From the NCBI RefSeq assembly GCF_011391645.1, contig NZ_JAABQC010000018.1, positions 1 through 35,554 on the forward strand: a stretch of DNA of 35,554 nucleotides, given 5' to 3'. Both the position numbers and the translations under genes were made by a program. The stretch is from Rhodoferax sp. GTDB taxonomy: Bacteria > Pseudomonadota > Gammaproteobacteria > Burkholderiales > Burkholderiaceae_C. Shown here piece after piece: positions 18,772 through 29,035 of this stretch. How positions within the stretch are numbered: the stretch's first letter is position 1; the number at the start of each line of letters is the position of its first letter. The notes beneath the pieces are model-generated. The model was given only the letters and a program-made list of their open reading frames with translations. It searched no databases and had not been told where the DNA came from.

Positions 18772-20748
18772 TCAGTTGTCCAGGCGCAAGGTCACAAAGG
18801 CGCGTCGCTCGAATAAAAATGACTCATCAAAGTCGGCATAGGGCTGCCCCTGATTTTGGACCGTCAGCGCGAGTTCGCCGGTGCGCCGGCCGTAGCGCAG
18901 CGTCTTGGCCAATCGCCAATCGGTGCGGTTGACGTACTGCTTGAATTCATCCGATTGCAGTCTGAATGGCTTGCTGTATTGGTGGCTCACGCTGAACTGC
19001 AGGTCAAAGGGCAACTGCTGAACCAGCAACAGGGTGCTGGCAGACTCCGGCATCGATTCTGCCAACTGGGGTCGCGTTGGCGGGCTCGGGAAAAGCACAT
19101 TCGCAAAGGTCTGGCTAAAGTTTAGTTGAGCGCCCGCCCAGGGACGGCCCTGCCATTGGAACTCCACACCGCGCAGGGTAAAGCTGTCGCCATTGATGTA
19201 GTCGGCCGGTTTGGAGGGAACAAGGGACGTGCCCGGCGGCAATGGGTAGGGCAGGCGCTGCGAAAGACCGGTCAGCGACTCATCAAAAATGCGGACATCA
19301 AGGCTTGAGTTCAGCCATGAAAAGGTCCCAAAGTAGCCAAGCTCGCGGGTGCGCACCGCCTCAGAATCAATATTGCCGCGTGCCAGCACATCAACTTGCA
19401 GCAATTTCCCGTTGGGCAAAATACGACGAACGTCCCCATCCGTCTCGAACCTGCTGGGGGGCCGGAACGACCTGGCCATGCCGGCGCGCAGAGTCTGGCC
19501 GGGCGCAACGTGCCAGTTCAGCATCAACCGGGGCGCCAAGCTGGAGCCGCTGACGCTGCTGTGCTCGGCCATGATGCCGGCATTGAGCAGCAGATCAGGT
19601 CGCATGCGCCATTCGGCATGGGCGAACAGGCGCGAGAAGTCGGTCACCAACGGTTCGGTTGTGTTGTACAACGGCAGCGAGGTCACCGACTCACGCCGAA
19701 ACTCGGCGCCCCAGACCGCACGCAAGGCCTCATTCAGGCGCACGGTGTGCTGGGCGGTCAGGGAATCGTTGCTGGCGCTGCCGCTTGAGTCAAGATACAA
19801 GCCGGGAACAGGCGTGAACGGCGCCCGGTCGTGGCTTTTTTCCCGGCTATGCGAGTAGCTGACAGCCAGGTCCTGGTCAGGGCTGAGCACTTTGTTCCAG
19901 TCGGCTTGCACAAAACTGGAATCATAGGAGGTGTCGCGCAAGGGTTTGGTCACCACGCCCACCGAGCCGCGCCCGGCATCGATCGTGGTCCAGCCCAAGC
20001 GCAGCGCCAGGTTGGTGGTGTCGGAAGCCTGCCAGTCCGACCTGAAATTCACACGCCGCACCCGGTTGTGCCCATTGGATCCGACCAGCCCGTCGTCGCC
20101 CTGCTCGTCGATGCCCAGCCGCATGCCGACCTCTCCGGCGCGCCAGCCCAGCCCCAACTGGGTGTCCTGAATGCCGTTTTCCCCCCGGCTGATCTTCGCT
20201 GACACCCCCAGGGTGGCCGACGTGTGCCGGGTGATGATGTTGACCACGCCCAGCATGGCGCGGGCACCGTAGGCCACCGAATTGGAGCCGCGCAATACCT
20301 CGATACGTTCAATGTCTTCCAGCGCCACCGACATCAGGCCAGGCGCAACGCTGCCGGCGAAATAACTTGAATAGACCGAGCGGCCGTCCAACAGCACCTG
20401 AATCCGGCCAGAATAATTTCCAAAAACACCGTGGTAACTGACCTGGGGCGCATCGGCCTCAAACGACATGCTGCTTTGGAAACCGGGTACCAGCCGCAGC
20501 AGGTCCGGCACGTCGCGCGCGCCCGAACTGCGGATGAAGTTACGGTCGAGGATGGTGACGGCGCCGGGTGTTTCATCCAGCCGCTGCGGCATGCGCGACA
20601 CCGACAGCACGATCGGCATGTCCTGGAGAAAATCGTCTTCAGAAACGCCCTTGTCGGTCTGGGCCGAAAGCCCGTGGCTGGCCATCAGCCAGACCAGCCC
20701 CACACTGACGGAAACACCGGACCGAACCACAGGCGAAAGATTTTTCAT
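18772..20748 (-). CDS. TonB-dependent outer-membrane receptor
   Basis: This is a 658-residue outer-membrane receptor. The signal peptide covers about 1-29 (MKNLSPVVRSGVSVSVGLVW, ending in SHGLSA). A TonB-box-like MPIVLSVSR is near the mature N-terminus. The plug domain (about 58-175) includes ETPGAVTILDRNFIRSSGAR, DLLRLVPGFQSS and IERIEVLRGSNSVAYGARAM (then LGVVNIITR), and a 22-strand-type barrel follows. There is no N-terminal STN signalling domain, so it is not a FecA-type transducer. The start at 20748 (MKNLS) gives a proper signal peptide; an earlier in-frame start adds 16 residues without sense. It is the first gene of a run with the binding protein and hybrid kinase. Substrate unknown. 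Confidence 0.93.
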   Translation of the reverse strand: MKNLSPVVRSGVSVSVGLVWLMASHGLSAQTDKGVSEDDFLQDMPIVLSVSRMPQRLDETPGAVTILDRNFIRSSGARDVPDLLRLVPGFQSSMSFEADAPQVSYHGVFGNYSGRIQVLLDGRSVYSSYFAGSVAPGLMSVALEDIERIEVLRGSNSVAYGARAMLGVVNIITRHTSATLGVSAKISRGENGIQDTQLGLGWRAGEVGMRLGIDEQGDDGLVGSNGHNRVRRVNFRSDWQASDTTNLALRLGWTTIDAGRGSVGVVTKPLRDTSYDSSFVQADWNKVLSPDQDLAVSYSHSREKSHDRAPFTPVPGLYLDSSGSASNDSLTAQHTVRLNEALRAVWGAEFRRESVTSLPLYNTTEPLVTDFSRLFAHAEWRMRPDLLLNAGIMAEHSSVSGSSLAPRLMLNWHVAPGQTLRAGMARSFRPPSRFETDGDVRRILPNGKLLQVDVLARGNIDSEAVRTRELGYFGTFSWLNSSLDVRIFDESLTGLSQRLPYPLPPGTSLVPSKPADYINGDSFTLRGVEFQWQGRPWAGAQLNFSQTFANVLFPSPPTRPQLAESMPESASTLLLVQQLPFDLQFSVSHQYSKPFRLQSDEFKQYVNRTDWRLAKTLRYGRRTGELALTVQNQGQPYADFDESFLFERRAFVTLRLDN

Positions 20749-20805
20749 GGCTTTATTGTGCCTTGAAGGCGCACCGCCCACGGTGGTCAACGCCACCTGT
20801 CGCCT

Positions 20806-21486
20806 TCAGGTCGGTTGAGTCACCACCCGACCCGCCTCGATGGTGATGCTGCGCATGCAGCGCTCTGCCATGACGCGGTCATGGGTCACCAGCAGCAGCG
20901 TGGTGCCGAGCTCACGGTTGAGTTCAAACATCAGGCTCATCACTTTCTCGCCGGTGGCAAAGTCCAGGCTGCCAGTGGGCTCGTCGGCCAGCAACACGGC
21001 GGGTTGCACCACAAAGGCCCGCGCCAGCGCCACGCGTTGCTGTTCGCCGCCCGAGAGTACCTTGGGGTAGTGCCCGAGGCGCTCGGCCAGGCCCACGCGC
21101 GCGAGCATCTCGGTGGCCAGCTTGCGCGCCTGGCGCCGCCCTGCCAGTTCGAGCGGCAGCATCACGTTCTCCAGTGCGGTCAGGTTGCCCAGCAGTTGAA
21201 AGCTCTGGAACACAAAACCGAGTTTTTCAGCACGCAGCGCGGCGCGGTCGTCCTCGCTCATGGCAAACAAATCCTGCCCGGCCAGGCGCACGGTGCCCTG
21301 GCTGGGCGTGTCGAGTCCGGCAATGATCGACAGCAGCGTGCTTTTGCCCGAGCCCGAAGCACCGACAATAGCCGCTGTTTCGCGCGACTGCAGGGCAAAA
21401 TCAATGTCCTGCAAAATCTCCAGGGTGCCCGTCGCGTCGGTCACCGACTTGAACACGTGCTCTACCGAGATAATGACTTCAGACAT
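20806..21486 (-). CDS. ybbA: ABC transporter ATP-binding protein, YbbA/LolD type
   Basis: This is a 226-residue ATPase of the MacB/LolD/YbbA group, which drives mechanotransmission or lipoprotein-type exporters. Walker A is GASGSGKST at 42-50, the Q-loop is VFQSFQLL at 92-99, the signature is LSGGEQQR at 144-151, and Walker B is VLLADEPT at 164-171. The switch histidine is in LVTHDR. In E. coli, ybbA is divergent from tesA and followed by the permease gene ybbP. The tesA divergence is kept here, but the next gene is a TonB receptor, so the permease is missing from this place. The start at 21486 (MSEVIIS) fits the family; the frame extends further upstream only as an overlap with tesA. Confidence 0.9.
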   Translation of the reverse strand: MSEVIISVEHVFKSVTDATGTLEILQDIDFALQSRETAAIVGASGSGKSTLLSIIAGLDTPSQGTVRLAGQDLFAMSEDDRAALRAEKLGFVFQSFQLLGNLTALENVMLPLELAGRRQARKLATEMLARVGLAERLGHYPKVLSGGEQQRVALARAFVVQPAVLLADEPTGSLDFATGEKVMSLMFELNRELGTTLLLVTHDRVMAERCMRSITIEAGRVVTQPT

Positions 21487-21505
21487 GACTTTTTCTTTAC
21501 AACAA

Positions 21506-22165
21506 ATGAATTTGAACCGCCGCCACTGTATCGTGTTGACGGCAAACCTGGCCGGCATCGGGATTTACGGCAATGCGGCGGCCACGGCCAGCCCGCCTGC
21601 GCGCCCGGCCAACACCATCCTGGTGGTGGGTGATTCCCTGAGCGCGGAGTATGGCCTCAAGCGCGGCACCGGCTGGGTCGCCCTGCTGGAGCAGCAACTC
21701 CAGAAAGAAAAAATCCAGGCTGCTGTCGTCAATGCCAGCATCAGTGGCGACACCACCTCGGGCGGCCGGGCCCGTCTGGCGGCCTTGCTGACGCAACATC
21801 GACCCACACTGGTGGTGATTGAACTTGGCGGCAATGACGCCCTGCGCGGGCTGCCACTCAATCTGACCCGGGACAACCTGCTGGCCATGACACGGCTGGC
21901 GCAAAAAAGTGGCGCCAGCGTGCTGTTGCTGGGCATGCAGATGCCACCCAATTACGGCCGTGATTACGGCCTGCGCTTTTCCCGCATGTATGCCGACGTG
22001 GCCAAGATCACGCAGGCCGCGCTGGTGCCGTTTTTCCTCAAGGGGATGGCTGACGCATCCGACAGCATGGTCTGGTTTCAGGCCGACCGCATTCACCCCA
22101 CCGAGGAGGCGCAAGCACGGATGCTGGGCAATGTCTGGCCAACGCTCAAAAAAGGGCTGAAATGA
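21506..22165 (+). CDS. tesA: SGNH-type acyl-CoA thioesterase/lysophospholipase TesA
   Basis: TesA is a periplasmic GDSL/SGNH hydrolase acting on acyl thioesters and lysophospholipids. The protein has 219 residues. A signal-like N-terminus (about 1-28, NLAGIGIYGNAAATA) precedes block I VVGDSLSAEYG with Ser44. The block II glycine is in NASISGD (Gly81), block III is GGND with Asn110, and the block V DRIHP gives Asp194 and His197. ATG at 21506 was chosen; an in-frame ATG at 21485 would overlap the ybbA start codon on the same CATG. No clear ribosome binding site is visible for either. The stop overlaps mnmH (ATGA). Confidence 0.92.
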   Translation: MNLNRRHCIVLTANLAGIGIYGNAAATASPPARPANTILVVGDSLSAEYGLKRGTGWVALLEQQLQKEKIQAAVVNASISGDTTSGGRARLAALLTQHRPTLVVIELGGNDALRGLPLNLTRDNLLAMTRLAQKSGASVLLLGMQMPPNYGRDYGLRFSRMYADVAKITQAALVPFFLKGMADASDSMVWFQADRIHPTEEAQARMLGNVWPTLKKGLK

Positions 22166-23211
22166 GTTTGACGCCTGTCAGCGCAACCGAAATCATTGCC
22201 CGGCTTGCCGACTTCGATGCCATCATCGATGCCCGCAGCGAGGCCGAATACCAGGAGGACCATTTGCCCGGCGCGGTGAACTGGCCCACCCTGAACAATG
22301 CCGAGCGCATCGAGATAGGCACCCTGTACAAGCAGGTCAACCCCTTTGAAGCCCGCAAGCGCGGCGCAGCAAAAGCCGCACGCAACATTGCCGCGCACAT
22401 CGAAAACAGCGTGATCGACAAACCCCGTGACTGGCGACCGCTGGCCTATTGCTGGCGCGGCGGCCAGCGCAGTGGCTCGCTGGCGCTGATCCTGAGCCAG
22501 ATCGGCTTTCGGGTCACACTGGTGGAAGGCGGCTACAAGGCCTTTCGGGCCGCGTTGGTGCAAGACATTGTGACCCGGATGCCCGGGCTTTCATTCAAGG
22601 TGATTTGCGGCCCCACCGGCAGCGGCAAAACCCGGCTGTTGCAGGCGCTGGCGGCACAAGGGGCGCAGGTGCTGGACCTGGAAGCGCTGGCCAACCACCG
22701 CAGTTCAGTGCTGGGGGCCATGCCCGGACTGGCACAACCCACCCAAAAGCGCTTTGAAACGCTGATCTGGGACCAGCTGCGCGGCTTTGACCCGGCACTG
22801 CCGGTGTTTGTGGAAAGCGAGAGCAAGAAGGTGGGCAATTTGTCGGTGCCGGCGCCTCTCATGGATGCCATGCGCGCCAGCCCCTGCCTGAACTTGCAAC
22901 TGTCGGACGCGCAGCGGGTGGCGCTGTTGCTGGAAGACTACGCCTACCTGACCCAGGACGTGGCCTATTTTTGTGAGCGGCTGGCCAAGCTCACCGAGCT
23001 CAAGGGGCATGCGGTGGTGGGGCGCTGGCAGGCACTGGCCCAGCAGGGTGATTTCTCAAGCGTGGTGACGGAGTTGCTGGTCCAGCATTACGACCCGGCA
23101 TACCTGCAATCGATGCAGCGCAATTTTGTGCAGTTTCCCCGGGCCGCTCAGCTCTTGCCGGCAGACCGGTCGATGGCTGCCATGACGCAGTTGGCTGGCG
23201 AACTGGCTTGA
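22162..23211 (+). CDS. mnmH: tRNA 2-selenouridine synthase (rhodanese/P-loop)
   Basis: MnmH (SelU, YbbB) converts 2-thiouridine at the wobble position of some tRNAs to 2-selenouridine through a geranylated intermediate, using selenophosphate. The protein has 349 residues. The N-terminal rhodanese domain carries IIDARSEAEYQEDHLPGAVN and the active cysteine Cys97 in YCWRGGQRSGS, at the same number as in E. coli. The P-loop GPTGSGKT is at 150-157. It overlaps the tesA stop by 4 nt; tesA and ybbB also lie near each other in E. coli. A selD gene for selenophosphate synthesis is expected elsewhere in the genome. Confidence 0.96.
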   Translation: MSLTPVSATEIIARLADFDAIIDARSEAEYQEDHLPGAVNWPTLNNAERIEIGTLYKQVNPFEARKRGAAKAARNIAAHIENSVIDKPRDWRPLAYCWRGGQRSGSLALILSQIGFRVTLVEGGYKAFRAALVQDIVTRMPGLSFKVICGPTGSGKTRLLQALAAQGAQVLDLEALANHRSSVLGAMPGLAQPTQKRFETLIWDQLRGFDPALPVFVESESKKVGNLSVPAPLMDAMRASPCLNLQLSDAQRVALLLEDYAYLTQDVAYFCERLAKLTELKGHAVVGRWQALAQQGDFSSVVTELLVQHYDPAYLQSMQRNFVQFPRAAQLLPADRSMAAMTQLAGELA

Positions 23212-23268
23212 AACCTGGCGTTTACGTGGCTGAGTGACGCGGCGCCGACAGGCTCGCGCCCCTCGTTG

Positions 23269-23442
23269 TCAGCCAGTCGAGCCTGGGGTGCCCTCTGCGG
23301 GTTGCTGGGGCTCGTCGTCTTGCCCTTCAGGGCCACCCTCGCCCGCTTTGCGCTGGGCTTTTTCCTTGAGCTTCTCTTCTTTTTTCTTCTTTTTTGCCAG
23401 TTCTTTCTGACGCTTTTCGTAGCCGTAATTAGGTGTTGCCAA
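23269..23442 (-). CDS. Small Lys-rich conserved-type protein with TTG start
   Basis: This 57-residue frame begins at TTG (23442). It reads MATPNYGYEKRQKELAKKKK, then KEEKLKEKAQRKAGEGG and an acidic/Pro-Gln tail ending PGSTG. Residues 8-33 are a highly charged basic helix. The pattern PNYxxEKRQKELAKKKKKEEK looks like a small conserved betaproteobacterial protein; I recognise the type, not a function. It may bind nucleic acid or ribosomes (guess). There is no in-frame ATG at the conserved N-terminus. It fills most of the gap between mnmH and the MetC-like gene, which otherwise would be about 300 bases of empty sequence. Confidence 0.7.
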   Translation of the reverse strand: MATPNYGYEKRQKELAKKKKKEEKLKEKAQRKAGEGGPEGQDDEPQQPAEGTPGSTG

Positions 23443-23509
23443 GTTGTGCTTTCAAGTTAATGCGGTGATTTTAGCTGCGCATCGGCCAACGCTGGTTGCA
23501 AGCTGACAC

Positions 23510-24715
23510 TCAGGCGCATTGCAGCAAGGCTTGCGCCAGGTCGTGCCGCAAGTCTGCCGCCGACTCCAGACCCACGGAGAACCGCACCAAAGTGCCGTGC
23601 TGCAGCTGCGCAGGCCAGCCGGTGCGCATGGATTCGAGCTGGTAAGGCATCACCAGGCTGATGGGGCCGCCCCAGCTGTAACCAATTTTGAACAGCTGCA
23701 AGGCATCACAAAAGGCGTCGACCCGCGCCTGGCCGTAGGCCGGTTTGAAGATCACGCTGAACAGGCCAGCCGCGGCGCCGGACGCATCGCCGCACAGCGC
23801 CAGCCAGTGCGCGTGACCCGGTGACAGCGGCAGGGCCGGATGCAAAACCTGGGCAAATTCGTCGCGCAGCAAACACCATTGCGCCAGTGCACGGGTGGAT
23901 TCGTCGTGCTGCCGGTAACGCAGGGGCAGACTGGGCAAGGCGCGCAGCACAGCCTCGGCATCGTTGGCCGCCACGCCCAGCCCCAGGCGCATGTGGCACA
24001 GCTTGAGCCGCATGTGCAGGCGCTCGTCGGTGGTGATGACACTGCCCATCAGCACATCGCCGCCACCACTGGGGTACTTGGTGAGTGCGTGGATGGAGAT
24101 GTCAACGGCCAGCGCCGGCTGGGCACCCGGCATGAGATCAAAGGGCTTGAAGGCCAGGCCGGCACCCCAGGTGTTGTCCAGCGCGCAGCAGACGCCGGCT
24201 GACTTGCACAGGCGCACCTGCTCACACAGGTCTGGAAACTCCAGCGTGACCGAGCCCGCCGCCTCCAACCAGACCAGCCGGGTCCGGGGAGAAATTTTGG
24301 CGGCCAGATCGGCGGGATCCATGGGGTCAAAGTAGCGGTGGCGGATACCCCAGTGCAGCAATTCGCCCTCGGCCAGTGCCTTGGAGGGCCCGTAAGCGTT
24401 GTCGGGAATCAGCACCTCGTCGCCGCTCTTGAGCAAGGCCAGTGCCACCGTGGCAATCGCGGCCAGCCCGCTGGGCACCAGCAGACATTGGCTGCCGCCC
24501 TCGAGCGTGCAAAGCCGCTCTTCGAGCGTGTAGGTGGTGGGCGTGCCGTGCAGGCCATAGGTGTAGGCAGACTTGTCTTTCCAGTCAAACTGGCGCATCG
24601 CGGCCACATTCGGGAAAAAAACCGTGGAGGCCTTGAACACGCCGGGCTGCGGAGCAGAAAAACCAGCCGGCGGCTGGTAGGGATGATGAATCAGGGTGGT
24701 GGCGAGGTCAGTCAT
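23510..24715 (-). CDS. metC: Cystathionine beta-lyase-like PLP enzyme (Cys/Met metabolism family)
   Basis: This is a 401-residue fold-type I enzyme of the Cys/Met PLP family. Lys213 in SIHALTKYPSGGGDVLMG binds pyridoxal phosphate. YTYGLHGTPTTYTLEERLCT (51-70), VPSGLAAIATV and DNTWGAGLAF are other family signatures, and SWGGPISLVMPY near the C-terminus is typical of the beta-lyase branch. The likely reaction is cleavage of cystathionine to homocysteine, pyruvate and ammonia. Related C-S lyases or gamma-synthases cannot be excluded from sequence. It follows the phosphoribosyltransferase gene by 18 nt on the same strand. Confidence 0.88.
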   Translation of the reverse strand: MTDLATTLIHHPYQPPAGFSAPQPGVFKASTVFFPNVAAMRQFDWKDKSAYTYGLHGTPTTYTLEERLCTLEGGSQCLLVPSGLAAIATVALALLKSGDEVLIPDNAYGPSKALAEGELLHWGIRHRYFDPMDPADLAAKISPRTRLVWLEAAGSVTLEFPDLCEQVRLCKSAGVCCALDNTWGAGLAFKPFDLMPGAQPALAVDISIHALTKYPSGGGDVLMGSVITTDERLHMRLKLCHMRLGLGVAANDAEAVLRALPSLPLRYRQHDESTRALAQWCLLRDEFAQVLHPALPLSPGHAHWLALCGDASGAAAGLFSVIFKPAYGQARVDAFCDALQLFKIGYSWGGPISLVMPYQLESMRTGWPAQLQHGTLVRFSVGLESAADLRHDLAQALLQCA

Positions 24716-24733
24716 GGCGACCGCGGGCGTGTG

Positions 24734-25258
24734 TCACACGCTCCATTTTTTCAGGAGATGCTCAGGGCGCATGCTGTCGTAGCCCTCAAAGGGCTGGTGG
24801 ATCCAGGGGTTGGTGGGCAAAAATTCAACCGAGTAGTCGGGCATGAACCTGGACAGCGACTTGGTCCAGATCACCGCGCTGCGCAGTTCGGTGATGGGCT
24901 TGTAATTGTTTTTGAGCTGGTCGATCACGGCTTGCAGCGTCAGGCCTGAATCTGCCAGATCATCCACCAGCAACACCCTGCCCGCAATTTCGCCCTTGGG
25001 GGTGGTGATGTAGTGCGCGATGTCCAGGTTGCCCTGCTCGGTGCCCGCGTTGGACCGGTAGGAGCTGGTGGACATGATGGCCAGCGGCTTGTCAAATACA
25101 CGCGACAGGATGTCGCCAGGGCGCATGCCGCCGCGCGCGAGACACAAAATGGTGTCGAATTGCCAGCCCGACTGGAAAATCTTGATGGCCAGTTTTTCAA
25201 TCAGGCCATGGTATTCGTCGTAGCTCACATACAGGTGCTTGCCATCTTCGGTCAACAT
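24734..25258 (-). CDS. Purine-type phosphoribosyltransferase
   Basis: This is a 174-residue type I phosphoribosyltransferase. The PRPP loop is VLLVDDLADSGLTL at 95-108, and CLARGGMRPGDILSRVFDKP (39-58) is the hood/dimer-side region. The family includes hypoxanthine, guanine and xanthine enzymes, so purine salvage is the likely role; this is supported by purA lying 63 nt upstream on the same strand. GAGGGG lies about 6 nt before the ATG. The preferred base cannot be decided. A 13-bp palindrome CGTGTG-T-CACACG overlaps its stop codon, of unknown meaning. Confidence 0.88.
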   Translation of the reverse strand: MLTEDGKHLYVSYDEYHGLIEKLAIKIFQSGWQFDTILCLARGGMRPGDILSRVFDKPLAIMSTSSYRSNAGTEQGNLDIAHYITTPKGEIAGRVLLVDDLADSGLTLQAVIDQLKNNYKPITELRSAVIWTKSLSRFMPDYSVEFLPTNPWIHQPFEGYDSMRPEHLLKKWSV

Positions 25259-25321
25259 AAATGCCCCTCAAGTAATTGTTGTTGCAAATCGGATGTGAGT
25301 GAAAGACCTGCCGGTTCCGAA

Positions 25322-27870
<2,549 letters not shown>

Positions 27871-27926
27871 GTGATTGATGGAGGCTGTTAAAGACGCGAT
27901 TTTACCGGGCAAAAGTGCGCACGGCT

Positions 27927-28115
27927 TCAGGTCAGCCACCAAATCAGCGCAACACCCGACAACAGGCTGCACAATCCGAAAAATCGCAACTGCCCATCGC
28001 TGAGCTTGAGAATCTGGACAAAGGTCTGGCGCCAGATGCCCGGTGACATGAAAGGCATGAAGCCTTCAATCACCAGCACCAGCGCCATGGCGAGCCAAAA
28101 GGTGGTGCTGTCCAA
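27927..28115 (-). CDS. DUF2065 small membrane protein (YjeT-like)
   Basis: This 62-residue inner-membrane protein has two hydrophobic helices, at about 5-22 ([18 protein letters not shown]) and 43-61 ([19 protein letters not shown]), joined by [20 protein letters not shown]. It belongs to DUF2065 (YjeT), which regularly follows hflKC. Its role is unknown; association with the HflKC-FtsH complex is suggested by gene order. The start is TTG at 28115, needed to keep the full first helix; the first ATG comes 9 codons later. It begins 14 nt after the hflC stop. Confidence 0.88.
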   Translation of the reverse strand: MDSTTFWLAMALVLVIEGFMPFMSPGIWRQTFVQILKLSDGQLRFFGLCSLLSGVALIWWLT

Positions 28116-28129
28116 ACCAGCCCCCGGCG

Positions 28130-29026
28130 TTACTTTTTGGGGCTTGCCGACAACCCGCCGCGCATCGACTTGAAGAATTCTGAGCTTGATGGATCGAGCA
28201 CCATCACGTCGTTCTTGTTGGAAAACGACGCCTTGTAAGCATCCAGGCTTCGGTAGAACTGGGCAAATTGCGGGTCACGGCCAAACGCCTCAGCGTAGAG
28301 TCGCGCCGCCTCGGCATCGCCCTCACCCTTGAACTTCTGCGCGTCGCGGTAGGCGTTGGCCACGGTCACCTCGCGCTGGCGGTCGGCATCGGCGCGAATC
28401 TTTTCGCCTTCGGCAAAACCGGTGGATCGCAACTCGTTGGCAACGCGCTTGCGCTCGGCCTCCATACGGCGGTAAACCGACTCGGTGATGGCATCCACAT
28501 AGTCGACCCGCGTGATGCGCACGTCGATCACATCCACACCCCAGGGCTTGGCGCCGCGCACCTGACTCAACACTTCAGACTTGACGTCTTCCATCACTTC
28601 TTCACGCTTGGCCGACAACAACTCTTTCACGGTGCGCTTGTTCACTTCTTCCTGAAACGCGTTGCGCACCACCCGGTTGAGCTGGCTGGCGCCGGCCGCC
28701 TCAGTGGTGCCGACGTTGCGAATGTACTCGGTGGGTTCGGAAATGCGCCAGCGCACGTACCAGTCGATCACCACCCGCTGTTTCTCAGCCGTCAACACCG
28801 GCTCGTTGTCGGTGCTGTCGAGCGTGAGCAGGCGTTTGTCAATGTAAGAGACGTTTTGAAATGGCGGCGGCAACTTGAAGTTCAGACCCGGCTCGGTAAT
28901 CACCTCCTTGATCTGGCCCAGGGCCAGCACGACGCCAAACTGGCGCTGATCCACCACAAAAAGCATTGAGCTGAGCAGAGCCAACGCGAAGAGGATGCTT
29001 GAAAAAATAAATCCTAAGCGGTTCAT
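28130..29026 (-). CDS. hflC: Membrane protease modulator HflC
   Basis: HflC is a SPFH/band-7 protein that, with HflK, forms a cage in the inner membrane around FtsH and modulates it. The protein has 298 residues. A single N-terminal membrane anchor lies at about 6-26 (FIFSSILFALALLSSMLFVV), then the band-7 domain (DQRQFGVVLALGQIKEVITE, GVDVIDVRITRVDYVDAITE) and a helical tail (RRMEAERKRVANELRSTGFA). AGGAG, overlapping the hflK stop codon, serves as ribosome binding site, so the two are translationally linked. Confidence 0.96.
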   Translation of the reverse strand: MNRLGFIFSSILFALALLSSMLFVVDQRQFGVVLALGQIKEVITEPGLNFKLPPPFQNVSYIDKRLLTLDSTDNEPVLTAEKQRVVIDWYVRWRISEPTEYIRNVGTTEAAGASQLNRVVRNAFQEEVNKRTVKELLSAKREEVMEDVKSEVLSQVRGAKPWGVDVIDVRITRVDYVDAITESVYRRMEAERKRVANELRSTGFAEGEKIRADADRQREVTVANAYRDAQKFKGEGDAEAARLYAEAFGRDPQFAQFYRSLDAYKASFSNKNDVMVLDPSSSEFFKSMRGGLSASPKK

Positions 29027-29035
29027 GCCTGGCTC

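Noticed and set aside
20749-20805. Promoter for the TonB receptor (TTGACC in the gap)
   Set aside because: No -10-like box at acceptable spacing; read-through from the ABC ATPase gene is equally possible.
23227-23275. Possible terminator between mnmH and the small Lys-rich gene (TGGCTGA/TCAGCCA)
   Set aside because: The stem is only 7 bp with a 35-nt loop and no T-run, too weak to call.
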